Positions 8,641 to 17,482 of a DNA stretch of 64,000 bases are shown here, in pieces (positions within the stretch are counted from its first letter, which is position 1; every line of letters starts with the position of its first letter). Made by a program: the position numbers and the translations under genes. This DNA is from JASGCL01 sp965262775. GTDB lineage: Bacteria > Pseudomonadota > Alphaproteobacteria > JASGCL01. Where the stretch lies: contig CBDHFT010000007.1 of the NCBI GenBank assembly GCA_965262775.1, positions 359,151-423,150 of the forward strand. Direction: 5' to 3'. A model generated the notes under the pieces. That model had not been told where the DNA came from and searched no databases. It was given only the letters and a program-made list of their open reading frames with translations.

Positions 8641-10182
8641 TTAAGCAAACTTCTTCACAAAATCGTCAAGGAAAGTTTTTACTTTGGCTTCGGTGGCATC
8701 GGTCAATTGGCCGCTGTCATCAATCTCCGCCAACAATGCTTTGCCCTTGCCGCGTAAAGCGCGCAACATTTCATCTTCGAAACGGTTAACATCGTTTACA
8801 TTGACATTGTCCAAATATCCCTTGGTGCCAGCATACAACGCCACCACTTGTTCGCCCATGGTTAATGGCGCAAATTGTGGTTGCTTCAGCAATTCGGTCA
8901 AACGCGCACCGCGTGCCAACAATTTTTGAGTCGAAGCATCAAGGTCAGAGGCAAATTGCGCAAAGGATTCCATTTCGCGATATTGCGCCAATTCCAATTT
9001 TATCGAACCCGCAACTTTTTTCATCGCCTTGGTCTGTGCGGCCGAACCAACACGGCTGACCGAAATACCAACGTTGATGGCGGGGCGAATCCCCTTATAA
9101 AACAAACCCGTTTCCAAAAATATTTGGCCATCGGTGATGGATATAACATTGGTGGGAATGTAAGCCGACACGTCGTTGGCTTGGGTTTCAATAATCGGCA
9201 GTGCGGTTAATGAACCCGCACCATTGTCTTCGTTCATTTTCGCCGCCCGTTCCAACAAACGCGAATGAAGGTAAAAAACGTCCCCAGGATAAGCTTCGCG
9301 ACCTGGCGGACGGCGCAACAGCAAAGACATTTGGCGATAAGCCACGGCTTGCTTTGACAAATCATCATAAATTATCAAGGCATGCATGCCGTTATCGCGG
9401 AAATATTCACCCATGGCACAACCAGTGTAAGGGGCCATAAATTGCACGGGCGCAGGGTCCGACGCGGTGGCCGCGACAACAATGGTATAATCCATCGCGC
9501 CATTTTCTTCTAAGGTTTTAACCACCTGCGCCACGGTTGATCTTTTTTGACCAATCGCAACATAGATACAATAAAGCTTTTTGCTTTCGTCTTTACCTTC
9601 ATTAATTTTCTTTTGATTCAAAATAGCATCAATCGCCACCGCGGTTTTGCCTGTCTGACGATCGCCAATAATCAATTCGCGTTGACCACGACCAATGGGC
9701 ACCAAGGCATCCAAAGCCTTCAGCCCCGTTTGCACTGGTTCGTGCACCGATTTTCTTGGAATAATCCCTGGCGCTTTGGTTTCGACCAATCGCGTTTCTT
9801 TGGTTTTTAATGCGCCCTTGCCATCGATGGGGTTGCCCAAACCATCCAGCACGCGCCCCAACAATTCCTTACCCACCGCGGTGGAAACAATTTGCTTGGT
9901 GCGTTTAACTTGGGTTCCTTCCTTCACGCCGCGGTCGTCGCCAAATATAACCACGCCGACATTATCGCTTTCCAAATTTAATGCCATGCCTTTAACGCCG
10001 CCATCAAATTCCACCATTTCCCCTGCCTCAACCGACAACAAACCATATACCCGCGCCACGCCGTCACCGACCGAAAGCACCGTGCCAACCTCCGCCACCG
10101 CGACGGCTTCACTGCCGCCCATTTCGTTGGCAATTTCTGCCTGGATAATTTTTGAAATTTCGCTGGGATTGATATCAGCCAT
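8641..10182 (-). CDS. atpA: ATP synthase F1 alpha subunit
   Basis: Non-catalytic nucleotide-binding subunit of F1. Walker A GDRQTGKT is at residues 173-180; the Ser-rich signature PAINVGISVSRVGSAAQ is present near 360-380. At 513 residues it is full length and unbroken. It starts 33 bases after the atpH stop, with 32 bases to atpG. Confidence 0.97.
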   Translation of the reverse strand: MADINPSEISKIIQAEIANEMGGSEAVAVAEVGTVLSVGDGVARVYGLLSVEAGEMVEFDGGVKGMALNLESDNVGVVIFGDDRGVKEGTQVKRTKQIVSTAVGKELLGRVLDGLGNPIDGKGALKTKETRLVETKAPGIIPRKSVHEPVQTGLKALDALVPIGRGQRELIIGDRQTGKTAVAIDAILNQKKINEGKDESKKLYCIYVAIGQKRSTVAQVVKTLEENGAMDYTIVVAATASDPAPVQFMAPYTGCAMGEYFRDNGMHALIIYDDLSKQAVAYRQMSLLLRRPPGREAYPGDVFYLHSRLLERAAKMNEDNGAGSLTALPIIETQANDVSAYIPTNVISITDGQIFLETGLFYKGIRPAINVGISVSRVGSAAQTKAMKKVAGSIKLELAQYREMESFAQFASDLDASTQKLLARGARLTELLKQPQFAPLTMGEQVVALYAGTKGYLDNVNVNDVNRFEDEMLRALRGKGKALLAEIDDSGQLTDATEAKVKTFLDDFVKKFA

Positions 10183-10215
10183 GGTTGTCTCCTATTTTTT
10201 TATATTTTTTGCTGT

Positions 10216-10830
10216 TTACGATAAATTTTGTTCAAGTCTTGCCAATTTGCTTTTGACCGATAAATCAATATTATATGATTCGACGGTCACGGTTAAGCCA
10301 CCCAGTAAGCTTGCGTCAGTCTTATAGCGCAATGTTAGATTCTTGTCTAATTTTTTTTCTGTATCTTTATCAACCTCCTTGGCGAGCCATTTTGGCAACA
10401 CCGCCACCAATTCTTTTTCCAGCATCTTTTTTTCGCTATCGTCCAGGTCCTGCGCCGTGGTTACCAACGCCACCAATTGCCCCGATTCTTGCAACAGCAT
10501 GGTGATAACTTCTTCCAACATCATGCCCGCGGTTGCCAATCGTCCCTTGTCGGCCAACAAACCAAAAAATCCCAACAACAGGTTGCTGGCTTTTTTATCG
10601 GTTATTTTTTGCGCGATGATAATTTTTTCAAGGATAGATTTTTTTTGCTCGCGCGATAACTGGGGCGAAGCCGCCATGGCTTGCCAAGCATGATTGTCGG
10701 CAATGATTGTCAAACGCAATTTTGTAATGGTCTCCGCAAACGCGGTTACATCAATCCCTTCGGCTCTTGCCAGGCGATATAATGCCAGGGCGTATCTTTT
10801 TGCTAAGGGGCGGGATTGATCTTGAGCCAT
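10216..10830 (-). CDS. atpH: ATP synthase F1 delta subunit
   Basis: Stator subunit (OSCP homologue) that links F1 to the b stalk. The N-terminal RYALALYRLA segment (residues 11-20) and the C-terminal Leu/Gly region (TDASLLGGLTVTVESYNID) are typical; length 204 residues is slightly long. It heads the atpH-A-G cluster, with a 613-base gap upstream that must hold its promoter. Confidence 0.92.
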   Translation of the reverse strand: MAQDQSRPLAKRYALALYRLARAEGIDVTAFAETITKLRLTIIADNHAWQAMAASPQLSREQKKSILEKIIIAQKITDKKASNLLLGFFGLLADKGRLATAGMMLEEVITMLLQESGQLVALVTTAQDLDDSEKKMLEKELVAVLPKWLAKEVDKDTEKKLDKNLTLRYKTDASLLGGLTVTVESYNIDLSVKSKLARLEQNLS

Positions 10831-11107
10831 AATTTTATAGAAATATTCTGCGCAGCTTAGTGGTTTTTTTTATTATTTTTTTCATCCTACACTCTCGCCA
10901 TAAGAAAAAGAATCGCGCTTGTCAATGACCTTGCTTATTATTATTTGCCCTTCATAACCGAGATTTTTGCTTGGCAAACCCAAACCAAATGTTACACCAA
11001 CGCTAGCTTAGGTTTGATGCCCCAAAACAAAGCAAGTAAAAGAAAAAAAAGAGTTTCAATACTTTTTATAACTATTAATTATTAATGAATAACTTCCTGT
11101 GCGTTAT

Positions 11108-11128
11108 TTATCAACAGGCTTATTAACA
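11108..11128 (+). promoter_or_regulatory. Pair of DnaA-box-like sites upstream of gcrA
   Basis: TTATCAACA (11108-11116) matches the DnaA box TTATCCACA at 8 of 9 positions and TTATTAACA (11120-11128) at 7 of 9, in the same orientation and 12 bases apart. In Caulobacter DnaA activates gcrA transcription, so these are candidate DnaA sites. They lie about 320 bases from the gcrA start. Confidence 0.35.
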
Positions 11129-11197
11129 GTTTTCTTTTTATAAAAAGAAAAACTTCTTGCCATTGTTGCTTTCTTATCTTTAAATAAGTTAAATCAG

Positions 11198-11320
11198 ATG
11201 AAGGACATAACAAAAGCACGAGTCCAAAAAAATAAAACAACCGCAGATTATAATTTCAGCTTACAAATAACAATAATGGAAATAATGGAACAAGGGATAA
11301 ATAATAAAAAATTAAACTAA
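11198..11320 (+). CDS. Possible 40-residue small protein
   Basis: An ATG-to-TAA frame of 40 codons inside the atpH-gcrA gap, starting MKDITKARVQKN and ending GINNKKLN, with no recognised family and no clear ribosome-binding site. AT-rich codons and the regulatory setting make chance likely; it is listed because the gap is long and otherwise gene-free. Confidence 0.2.
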   Translation: MKDITKARVQKNKTTADYNFSLQITIMEIMEQGINNKKLN

Positions 11321-11443
11321 AAAAATATTTAATAGCTTTAGTAATGCTAGCATGATTGATAAATAATATCTTATGAGGCTATCGTGAATTAACCGCATAA
11401 AAATCAACGCCTGATGTAATCAAATAAAAAAATAAACAACACC

Positions 11444-11896
11444 ATGACTTTTACTTGGACCAACGAAAAAGAAACCGAATTAAAATCCCTGTGGCAAAAG
11501 GGTTATTCGGCACGACAGATCGCAACCAAAATGGGCGATGTCAGCCGCAACGCCGTCATTGGCAAGGCGCACCGCCTTGGCCTGTCGCAACGTATTGCGC
11601 CGCCCAAGCGCGAATTTTTAAACACCCAATTTGCACGCGAACGAACTTGCCAATGGCCATCGGGCGACCCATTAAAACCTGGTTTTCATTTTTGTGGCAA
11701 GCAAATTGATGGCACCAAACCCTATTGCAAGGCTCATTGCTTGCGCGCCTATCGCCGTTTAACCATTGTTGAGGCCGAACGCGAAATGGAAAAAAATTCG
11801 GCCTTGTTGCGCAGCGGTACTTCGGCGGCGGCTCCTTCTAACCTGCCGTCTCGTCCTGCCCCGCGGTTGTCGACTTCGCTAACTAAGTTTTCATGA
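11444..11896 (+). CDS. gcrA: GcrA cell-cycle regulator
   Basis: Alphaproteobacterial transcription factor that acts with sigma-70 at promoters carrying CcrM-methylated GANTC sites. The N-terminal helix-turn-helix (WTNEKETELKSLWQKGYSAR followed by IATKMGDVSRNAVIGKAHRLGL) and the Cys-containing C-terminal segment (CQWPSGDP, FCGK, PYCKAHC) are both present. Length 150 residues is in the family range, with a Ser/Ala/Pro-rich tail. It is monocistronic or leads into purB 56 bases later. It is the strongest single marker of alphaproteobacterial origin. Confidence 0.95.
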   Translation: MTFTWTNEKETELKSLWQKGYSARQIATKMGDVSRNAVIGKAHRLGLSQRIAPPKREFLNTQFARERTCQWPSGDPLKPGFHFCGKQIDGTKPYCKAHCLRAYRRLTIVEAEREMEKNSALLRSGTSAAAPSNLPSRPAPRLSTSLTKFS

Positions 11897-11952
11897 CCAT
11901 TGGCCATTTGCATTATTCATGGCCTGTAAGTATGATTGGTTGGAGGTAAAGC

Positions 11953-13272
11953 ATGTTAGACCGTTATAGTCGCCCTGAAATGAAAAAAATTTTTCAGGAC
12001 GAAAACAAATATACATTATGGCTGGCCATTGAAACCGCGGCCGCCGAAAAAATGGCGCAATTGGGCACCATACCCAAAACCTTGCCGCCGTTGCTTACCA
12101 AGGTAAAAACAATCACGGCGCAAGATGTTGCCAGGATTCTTGAGATTGAAAAAACCACCAAGCACGATGTCATAGCCTTCCTTACCTTCGTTGCCGAGGA
12201 AGTTGGCGAGGAAGCAAGGTTCCTCCACCAGGGTTTAACCTCTTCCGATATTTTGGATACCACCCTCAGCCTGCAATTATCGCAAGCCAGCATGTTATTA
12301 AAAAATAATATAACGCGTTTATTAGCGGCATTAAAAACCCTGGCCGACAAACACAAACATACCCTGACCATGGGGCGGTCTCACGGTATTCATGGCGAAC
12401 CTGTGTCCTTTGGTTTTAAAATATTGGGGCATTACGCGGCCTTTCAACGGGCGGCCACGCGGTTGGAAGCGGCGACGCGCGATGTGGCGACCTGCAAATT
12501 GCGTGGTCCCATGGGAACTTTTTCTTCGGTTGACCCCGCGGTAGAAAAATATGTTGCAGAAAAATTAAACCTAAGCATCGAACCCCATGCCACCCAAGTT
12601 ATCCCGCGCGACCGCCATGCCATGTTTTTTGCAACCTTGGCGGTGATAGCGGGTAGCATAGAAAACCTTGCCACCGAAATTCGTCACTTGCAAAGGACCG
12701 AAGTCAACGAAGCCCAAGAATTCTTTTCCCAAGGGCAAAAAGGCTCATCGGCCATGCCGCATAAAAAAAATCCTATATTAAGCGAAAACTTGACGGGCTT
12801 GGCGCGTTTGGTAAGGGGCTATTGCCTGCCCGCGTTAGAAAATATTACCCTGTGGCATGAACGCGATATTTCCCATTCATCGGTCGAACGGGTTATAGTG
12901 CCCGACGCCTTGGTCACGCTTGATTTTGCGCTGGATAGATTGGTGGGGTTGTTAGAAAAATTGCAGGTCAACGAAGCGGCGATGGCCGACAACATGAAAA
13001 AATCTTATGGGCTTTATCATTCGGGGGCGATATTGAACGCCCTAACCCACGCGGGGTTAAGCCGTGAAGAATCATACAAATTGGTGCAATCCATCGCCAT
13101 GACGGCGTGGGATAAAAAAATCAACTTCGTCGAATTAATCCTAGGCGACAAAACCATCGCCACCTATCTTTCATCCAGCGATATCAAAAAACTTTGCCAG
13201 GACGATAATTATTTACAATATATTGATTATATTTATCAAATGGTTTATGGGTCTTCTAACCAAGCATCGTAG
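11953..13272 (+). CDS. purB: Adenylosuccinate lyase
   Basis: Catalyses two fumarate-releasing steps in purine synthesis (SAICAR to AICAR, adenylosuccinate to AMP). The fumarase-superfamily signature GSSAMPHKKNP is at residues 264-274, TSSD at 96-99 and GRSHGIHGEP at 141-150. Length 439 residues is typical. A good Shine-Dalgarno (GGAGG) lies 7 bases before the ATG. Confidence 0.97.
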   Translation: MLDRYSRPEMKKIFQDENKYTLWLAIETAAAEKMAQLGTIPKTLPPLLTKVKTITAQDVARILEIEKTTKHDVIAFLTFVAEEVGEEARFLHQGLTSSDILDTTLSLQLSQASMLLKNNITRLLAALKTLADKHKHTLTMGRSHGIHGEPVSFGFKILGHYAAFQRAATRLEAATRDVATCKLRGPMGTFSSVDPAVEKYVAEKLNLSIEPHATQVIPRDRHAMFFATLAVIAGSIENLATEIRHLQRTEVNEAQEFFSQGQKGSSAMPHKKNPILSENLTGLARLVRGYCLPALENITLWHERDISHSSVERVIVPDALVTLDFALDRLVGLLEKLQVNEAAMADNMKKSYGLYHSGAILNALTHAGLSREESYKLVQSIAMTAWDKKINFVELILGDKTIATYLSSSDIKKLCQDDNYLQYIDYIYQMVYGSSNQAS

Positions 13273-13299
13273 AAATAGAGAAAAAATGGGGCAATCTTT

Positions 13300-14088
13300 A
13301 TGGGAAAAAAGTTACTGCGCAGCATTAATCGAAGGACGTTTCACAAATTAAAAAATTGGCTAGATTTTCAAAAAGATAAAAAAAAATTTGTAAAATTGTT
13401 GGCGAACGCCCCTTCGCAAAATAAATTGCCATGGCGACTGGGCGATGACTATCCTATTATGAATGAAAAGAAAGCAACCAACGGCAATGCTGGCGGTCAT
13501 TATTTTCATCAAGATTTGTTTGTCGCCCAGCAAATTTTTTTAAAAAAACCTAAGCGTCATCTTGATATTGGCTCCAGCATGGCAGGATTTGTCTCCCATG
13601 TTGCCAGCTATAGAAAAATTGAAGTAATGGATATTCGCCCGCAAACCAGACCTATCCCCAATGTCAGTTTTATCAAACGAGACCTGATGTTGCCCATTCG
13701 CCCGCAAGAAAAAGAAAAATTTGATTCCATTTCTTGCCTTCATGTCTTAGAGCATTTTGGTTTAGGGCGATACAGTGACCAGATTGATCCTTCAGGACAT
13801 AAAAAAGGCATGGCAAACTTGGTTGCATTATTAAAGAAAAAAGGAATTTTGTATTTTTCTACCCCATTCGGGGAAAGACGCATTATGTATAATGCCCATC
13901 GTGTTTTTGATATGAACTATTTATTAACATGGTTTGCAGAAGTAAATTTAAAAGTTATAGAATTTTCTTATGTCGACGACCACGACAATTTGCACGTTAA
14001 TCAGCCATTGAAAAAAACATTAATAGATAAAAACTATGGGGTTAAAAACTATGGCTGTGCTATTTTTCAATTGCAAAAAGCCGCCTAA
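13300..14088 (+). CDS. DUF268-like class I methyltransferase
   Basis: Predicted SAM-dependent methyltransferase-like protein of 262 residues. A shortened SAM-binding motif HLDIGS (87-92) is followed by an acidic strand end (VMDIRP, 109-114) and the HVLEHFGLGRY segment (148-158), which is characteristic of DUF268 proteins often found in polysaccharide clusters. A basic N-terminus (residues 1-35) has no signal peptide. Codon use is more AT-rich than purB. The target is unknown; a sugar or surface-glycan role is an inference from the family. Confidence 0.7.
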   Translation: MGKKLLRSINRRTFHKLKNWLDFQKDKKKFVKLLANAPSQNKLPWRLGDDYPIMNEKKATNGNAGGHYFHQDLFVAQQIFLKKPKRHLDIGSSMAGFVSHVASYRKIEVMDIRPQTRPIPNVSFIKRDLMLPIRPQEKEKFDSISCLHVLEHFGLGRYSDQIDPSGHKKGMANLVALLKKKGILYFSTPFGERRIMYNAHRVFDMNYLLTWFAEVNLKVIEFSYVDDHDNLHVNQPLKKTLIDKNYGVKNYGCAIFQLQKAA

Positions 14089-14166
14089 TAAATTTAAAAA
14101 GATATAAAGCAACTTGACAAATAAAACGTTTTGAGATAAGCGATTAAAACAATCGAAAGAAAAATC

Positions 14167-14475
14167 ATGACCAATTATGCAATTATCAAAACTGGCGGCA
14201 AGCAATATCGCGTGGTAGCGGGCGACATTTTACGCGTTGAAAAACTCCCCAATAAAAAAGGGGACAAGGTTGATTTCCCCGTGTTGATGACGGGCGGCGC
14301 CACACCAACCATCGGTAACCCATTGGTCGCGGGGGTGAAGGTATCGGGCGAAGTGTTAGAGCAAGGCCATTTGCCAACCGTCAGAATTTTTAAGAAAAAA
14401 CGCCGCCATAATTATCGCCGCAACAACGGTGCACGTCCTTTGGTGTCGCTTATAAAAATTACCAACATCGGCTAA
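14167..14475 (+). CDS. rplU: 50S ribosomal protein L21
   Basis: Structural protein of the large subunit, 102 residues. It starts MTNYAIIKTGGKQYRV and has the usual FKKKRRHNYRRNNGARP basic stretch near the C-terminus. A TTGACA -35-like element is at 14114-14119 but the matching -10 is poor. It is followed 22 bases later by rpmA, the universal rplU-rpmA pair. Confidence 0.96.
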   Translation: MTNYAIIKTGGKQYRVVAGDILRVEKLPNKKGDKVDFPVLMTGGATPTIGNPLVAGVKVSGEVLEQGHLPTVRIFKKKRRHNYRRNNGARPLVSLIKITNIG

Positions 14476-14497
14476 CCAACAACCACAGGAGCATATC

Positions 14498-14767
14498 ATG
14501 GCACATAAAAAAGCAGGCGGTAGTTCAAGAAACGGACGCGACAGCGCAGGGCGTCGCCTTGGCGTAAAATTATTTGGTGGCGAGCGTGCCCGCGCGGGCA
14601 ATATATTGGTTCGTCAACGCGGCACGGTTTATCATGCGGGCCCCAATGTTGGCATGGGTCGCGACCATACTTTGTTTGCGTTAATCGACGGCGTGGTTAC
14701 TTTTAAGAAAAATTCGGCGCGTCAAACTGTATCGGTGTTGGCTAGGGAAGCCGCCAAAAGCAATTAA
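14498..14767 (+). CDS. rpmA: 50S ribosomal protein L27
   Basis: Large-subunit protein whose N-terminus reaches the peptidyl-transferase centre; 89 residues beginning MAHKKAGGSSRNGRDSAGRR, the invariant family start. A Shine-Dalgarno-like AGGAG precedes the ATG. It pairs with rplU. Confidence 0.97.
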   Translation: MAHKKAGGSSRNGRDSAGRRLGVKLFGGERARAGNILVRQRGTVYHAGPNVGMGRDHTLFALIDGVVTFKKNSARQTVSVLAREAAKSN

Positions 14768-14830
14768 TTACTTTTTTTTTGTAGTTTATAATTTTTGGGG
14801 TATTAACCCATTGATTTTGTTCCGAGGTTT

Positions 14831-15286
14831 ATGAATCCTTCCATCGTTCTTATCGAGCCCGATATTCCTCAAAATACGGGCGCCATCATGCGATTATGCG
14901 CTTGCCTAGAAACGCCACTTCATTTGATAGAACCATTTGGTTTTATTTGGCAACCTGAAAAATTAAAACGCGGGGGGCTTGATTATCTTGATAAGGTTAA
15001 TCTATCACGCCATCTTGATTATGATAATTTTATATCCACCGCCAAACCCAATCGCACCGTGCTTTTCACCACCCACGCCAATCAGGTGATAGATGACTTT
15101 ACCTTCGCGCCCGATGATTTTTTATTATTCGGCAGCGAATCGCGCGGCGCGCCAGCCATTATTCATCAGCGGGCGGATAAAAAAATTAAAATTTCTATGT
15201 CACCCGATACCAGGTCACTTAATTTGGCAACAACCATCGCCTTCGCGCTGGGGCATATTGCGGCCCTGGGTCGGATTCATTCTTAA
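14831..15286 (+). CDS. trmL: tRNA (cytidine/uridine(34)-2'-O)-methyltransferase
   Basis: SPOUT methyltransferase that 2'-O-methylates the wobble base of certain leucine tRNAs. Motifs are EPDIPQNTGAIMRLC (residues 9-23), LLFGSESRGAP (near 97-107) and the knot-forming SMSPDTRSLNLATTIAFALG. Length 151 residues is typical of the family. Confidence 0.92.
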   Translation: MNPSIVLIEPDIPQNTGAIMRLCACLETPLHLIEPFGFIWQPEKLKRGGLDYLDKVNLSRHLDYDNFISTAKPNRTVLFTTHANQVIDDFTFAPDDFLLFGSESRGAPAIIHQRADKKIKISMSPDTRSLNLATTIAFALGHIAALGRIHS

Positions 15287-15331
15287 CAAATAATTTATAT
15301 TACTCATGGTAAACATCACACCCCCACAAAC

Positions 15332-16291
15332 ATGAAGGCAAATACCCTACTCCATACCCACGACAAGCTTGCTTATGGGCAGCAGGTTGCGACCATTTGG
15401 TTTGCCGATTTGCAGCGACGCATTATCAAAACCATGGAAAAAATAGAAAAGGAATTTGCCGCTAGCCGCCCGCCAACCAAGGTTTTTAAGCTGCGGGATA
15501 AGATTAACAATCCTATGGCCAATGGCCAATTTACCAAAAAAACCTGGCAGAGGAAAAACCCCGATGATTCGCCAGGCGGCGGCGGCACCATGGCCATCAT
15601 GCACGGGGCGGTGATGGAAAAAATGGGGGTTAATATATCCACCGTCGATGGTTTCTTCAGCGAAGATTTCAAACATAAAATTCCTGGCACCAACCAGCGG
15701 GGCGATTTTTGGGCTAGTGGTATTTCTTTGGTGGCGCATCCCGCTAACCCCCATGTGCCTGCTATCCATTTCAACACGCGATTGCTGGTAACGGGTAAAT
15801 GGTGGTTTGGCGGCGGCATTGACCTGAACCCTGCTATCCCCGATGATGAAGATACAAAAAAATTTCACCATGACCTGCAAACCATGTGCGATAAACATGA
15901 CAAAAATTTTTATCCCGCTTACAAAAAATGGTGCGATGAATATTTTTATATCAAGCACCGCAAGATAGCACGCGGGGTTGGTGGTATTTTCTTTGACCAA
16001 TTATCGGCTGATGAATCGCTGGCGCATCCTGTCATGGATGGTCATTTTGAAAAATACTTTGCCTTTATCAAGGATGTTGGTGAATTTTTTCTATCCTATT
16101 ATCCCGCGCTTGTCAGAAAAAAAATGCACATGGATTTTACGCCCGCCGAACGCGCCCAACAATTAATTTACCGCGGGCGTTATGCCGAATTTAATTTGCT
16201 CTACGACCGCGGGACAAGGTTTGGCCTGGAAACCAATGGCAATATTGAGGCTATTCTTATGTCTTTGCCGCCCGTTGCGACCTGGAAATAA
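15332..16291 (+). CDS. hemF: Oxygen-dependent coproporphyrinogen III oxidase
   Basis: Converts coproporphyrinogen III to protoporphyrinogen IX using O2 in heme synthesis. Seen are GGGGTMAIMHG near residue 88, WWFGGGIDLNP near 157, the KKWCDEYFYIKHRKIARGVGG stretch and the GRYAEFNLLYDRGTRFGLETNG region close to the C-terminus. Length 319 residues is slightly longer than most. It points to aerobic life and ends 24 bases from the convergent choV gene without a visible terminator. Confidence 0.95.
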   Translation: MKANTLLHTHDKLAYGQQVATIWFADLQRRIIKTMEKIEKEFAASRPPTKVFKLRDKINNPMANGQFTKKTWQRKNPDDSPGGGGTMAIMHGAVMEKMGVNISTVDGFFSEDFKHKIPGTNQRGDFWASGISLVAHPANPHVPAIHFNTRLLVTGKWWFGGGIDLNPAIPDDEDTKKFHHDLQTMCDKHDKNFYPAYKKWCDEYFYIKHRKIARGVGGIFFDQLSADESLAHPVMDGHFEKYFAFIKDVGEFFLSYYPALVRKKMHMDFTPAERAQQLIYRGRYAEFNLLYDRGTRFGLETNGNIEAILMSLPPVATWK

Positions 16292-16314
16292 AATCAAACT
16301 AACGTTGATAAAAA

Positions 16315-17445
16315 TTATTTGGTAAGGGTGGTCAGCAAATCGTCGCCCGATATGGTGCCATAATTTTTATTTTTATCCTTGACCACAAAAAAATTCTTTT
16401 CCTTTTGCCACATGGTGAGCAATTCTTGGTAAGTGGTATTGGGTAGCACTTCGGTGCCCCCCGATGTGGTGATGGTTTCAGAAAAACCAACCAAGTCGCG
16501 CGCCTTCAACACTTTTATCGGGTTAACTTCGCTGACGAAATCCTTAACATATTTGCTATTGGGTTTTAACAAAATATCACGCGGCGTCCCCACCTGCACC
16601 ACGCCACCATCCTTCATGATAACGATACGGTCGGCTATACGCGTTGCTTCGTCCAAATCATGCGACACAAAAACAATGGTGCGGCGCAGTTTCTTATTCA
16701 ATTCCAACAATTCGCTTTGCAATTGATAACGAATAATGGGATCAAGCGCGGAAAATGGCTCATCCATCAACAATATCGGCGCATCGGTTGCCAGGGCGCG
16801 CGCCAAGCCAACCCGTTGCTGCATACCGCCCGACAGGCTGGATAACATGGCATTGGCCCATTTTTTCAAACCCACCAATTCCAACATTTCATCGGCTTTT
16901 TTTAGCCTTTTGCTTTTTTCAACGCCCGCCAATTCCAAAGGAAAGGCAACATTATCCGCAACGGTGCGCCAAGCCAACAACCCATATTGTTGAAACACCA
17001 TGGCGACCGAGCGTTGCCTAAAAGAACGCAATTGATCGTCGGTGCAATTGTTGACATAGATGGTCGAGCTATCGGTAGCGTCATCACCCACGGCCTGAGA
17101 AACGCGCAATTCGCCCGATGTAATTTTATTCAAACCATTGATGGTGCGCAGCAACGAAGTTTTTCCCGAACCAGACAAACCCATCAAAACCAACAATTCA
17201 CCGCGGGGAATGTTCAAAGAAACATCGCGCACCGCATAGATGGTTTCTTTTTTGGTGCGGCCAAAAACATTACGCGTCCTGTCAGTTCGCGAATCCACAA
17301 CAAATTTTACCCCAACATTTTCTATCTCTATCATGTTGCCAGCTTTGATTGTTTTTTTATCGGCACGTTTGCCAAAGCCACCATTTGTCGAGCTGACAAC
17401 TTTATTCATGGCTGATTGCTTAGATTTTTTCATATCTTTTTTCAT
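16315..17445 (-). CDS. choV: Glycine betaine/choline ABC transporter ATPase
   Basis: Energises import of a quaternary amine (ProV/OpuA/ChoV family). Walker A GLSGSGKTS at residues 89-97, signature LSGGMQQRVGLARAL near 205, Walker B LLMDEPFSALD. Length 376 residues. The N-terminal about 38 residues are a basic, low-complexity extension, and the C-terminal 60 residues are a shortened CBS-like tail. It follows the permease gene by 37 bases. Choline versus proline/betaine specificity is judged from the binding protein, so the symbol is tentative. Confidence 0.88.
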   Translation of the reverse strand: MKKDMKKSKQSAMNKVVSSTNGGFGKRADKKTIKAGNMIEIENVGVKFVVDSRTDRTRNVFGRTKKETIYAVRDVSLNIPRGELLVLMGLSGSGKTSLLRTINGLNKITSGELRVSQAVGDDATDSSTIYVNNCTDDQLRSFRQRSVAMVFQQYGLLAWRTVADNVAFPLELAGVEKSKRLKKADEMLELVGLKKWANAMLSSLSGGMQQRVGLARALATDAPILLMDEPFSALDPIIRYQLQSELLELNKKLRRTIVFVSHDLDEATRIADRIVIMKDGGVVQVGTPRDILLKPNSKYVKDFVSEVNPIKVLKARDLVGFSETITTSGGTEVLPNTTYQELLTMWQKEKNFFVVKDKNKNYGTISGDDLLTTLTK

Positions 17446-17482
17446 AGGTTGATACCTTTTCTATAAATGATGTTATTGTTTA

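Larger units (their letters stand above)
10831..11443. promoter_or_regulatory. Divergent intergenic region between atpH and gcrA
   Basis: A 613-base AT-rich gap carrying the divergent promoters of the atp cluster (minus) and gcrA (plus). It contains two DnaA-box-like 9-mers (11108-11116 and 11120-11128), GANTC methylation sites such as GAATC near 10908 and GAGTC near 11220, and one very short ORF at 11198. No RNA gene or mobile element is recognised. Confidence 0.6.

Noticed and set aside
14780..14830. Terminator after rpmA
   Set aside because: GGG and CCC can pair around TATTAA but the stem is only 4-5 bp and no T tract follows it.
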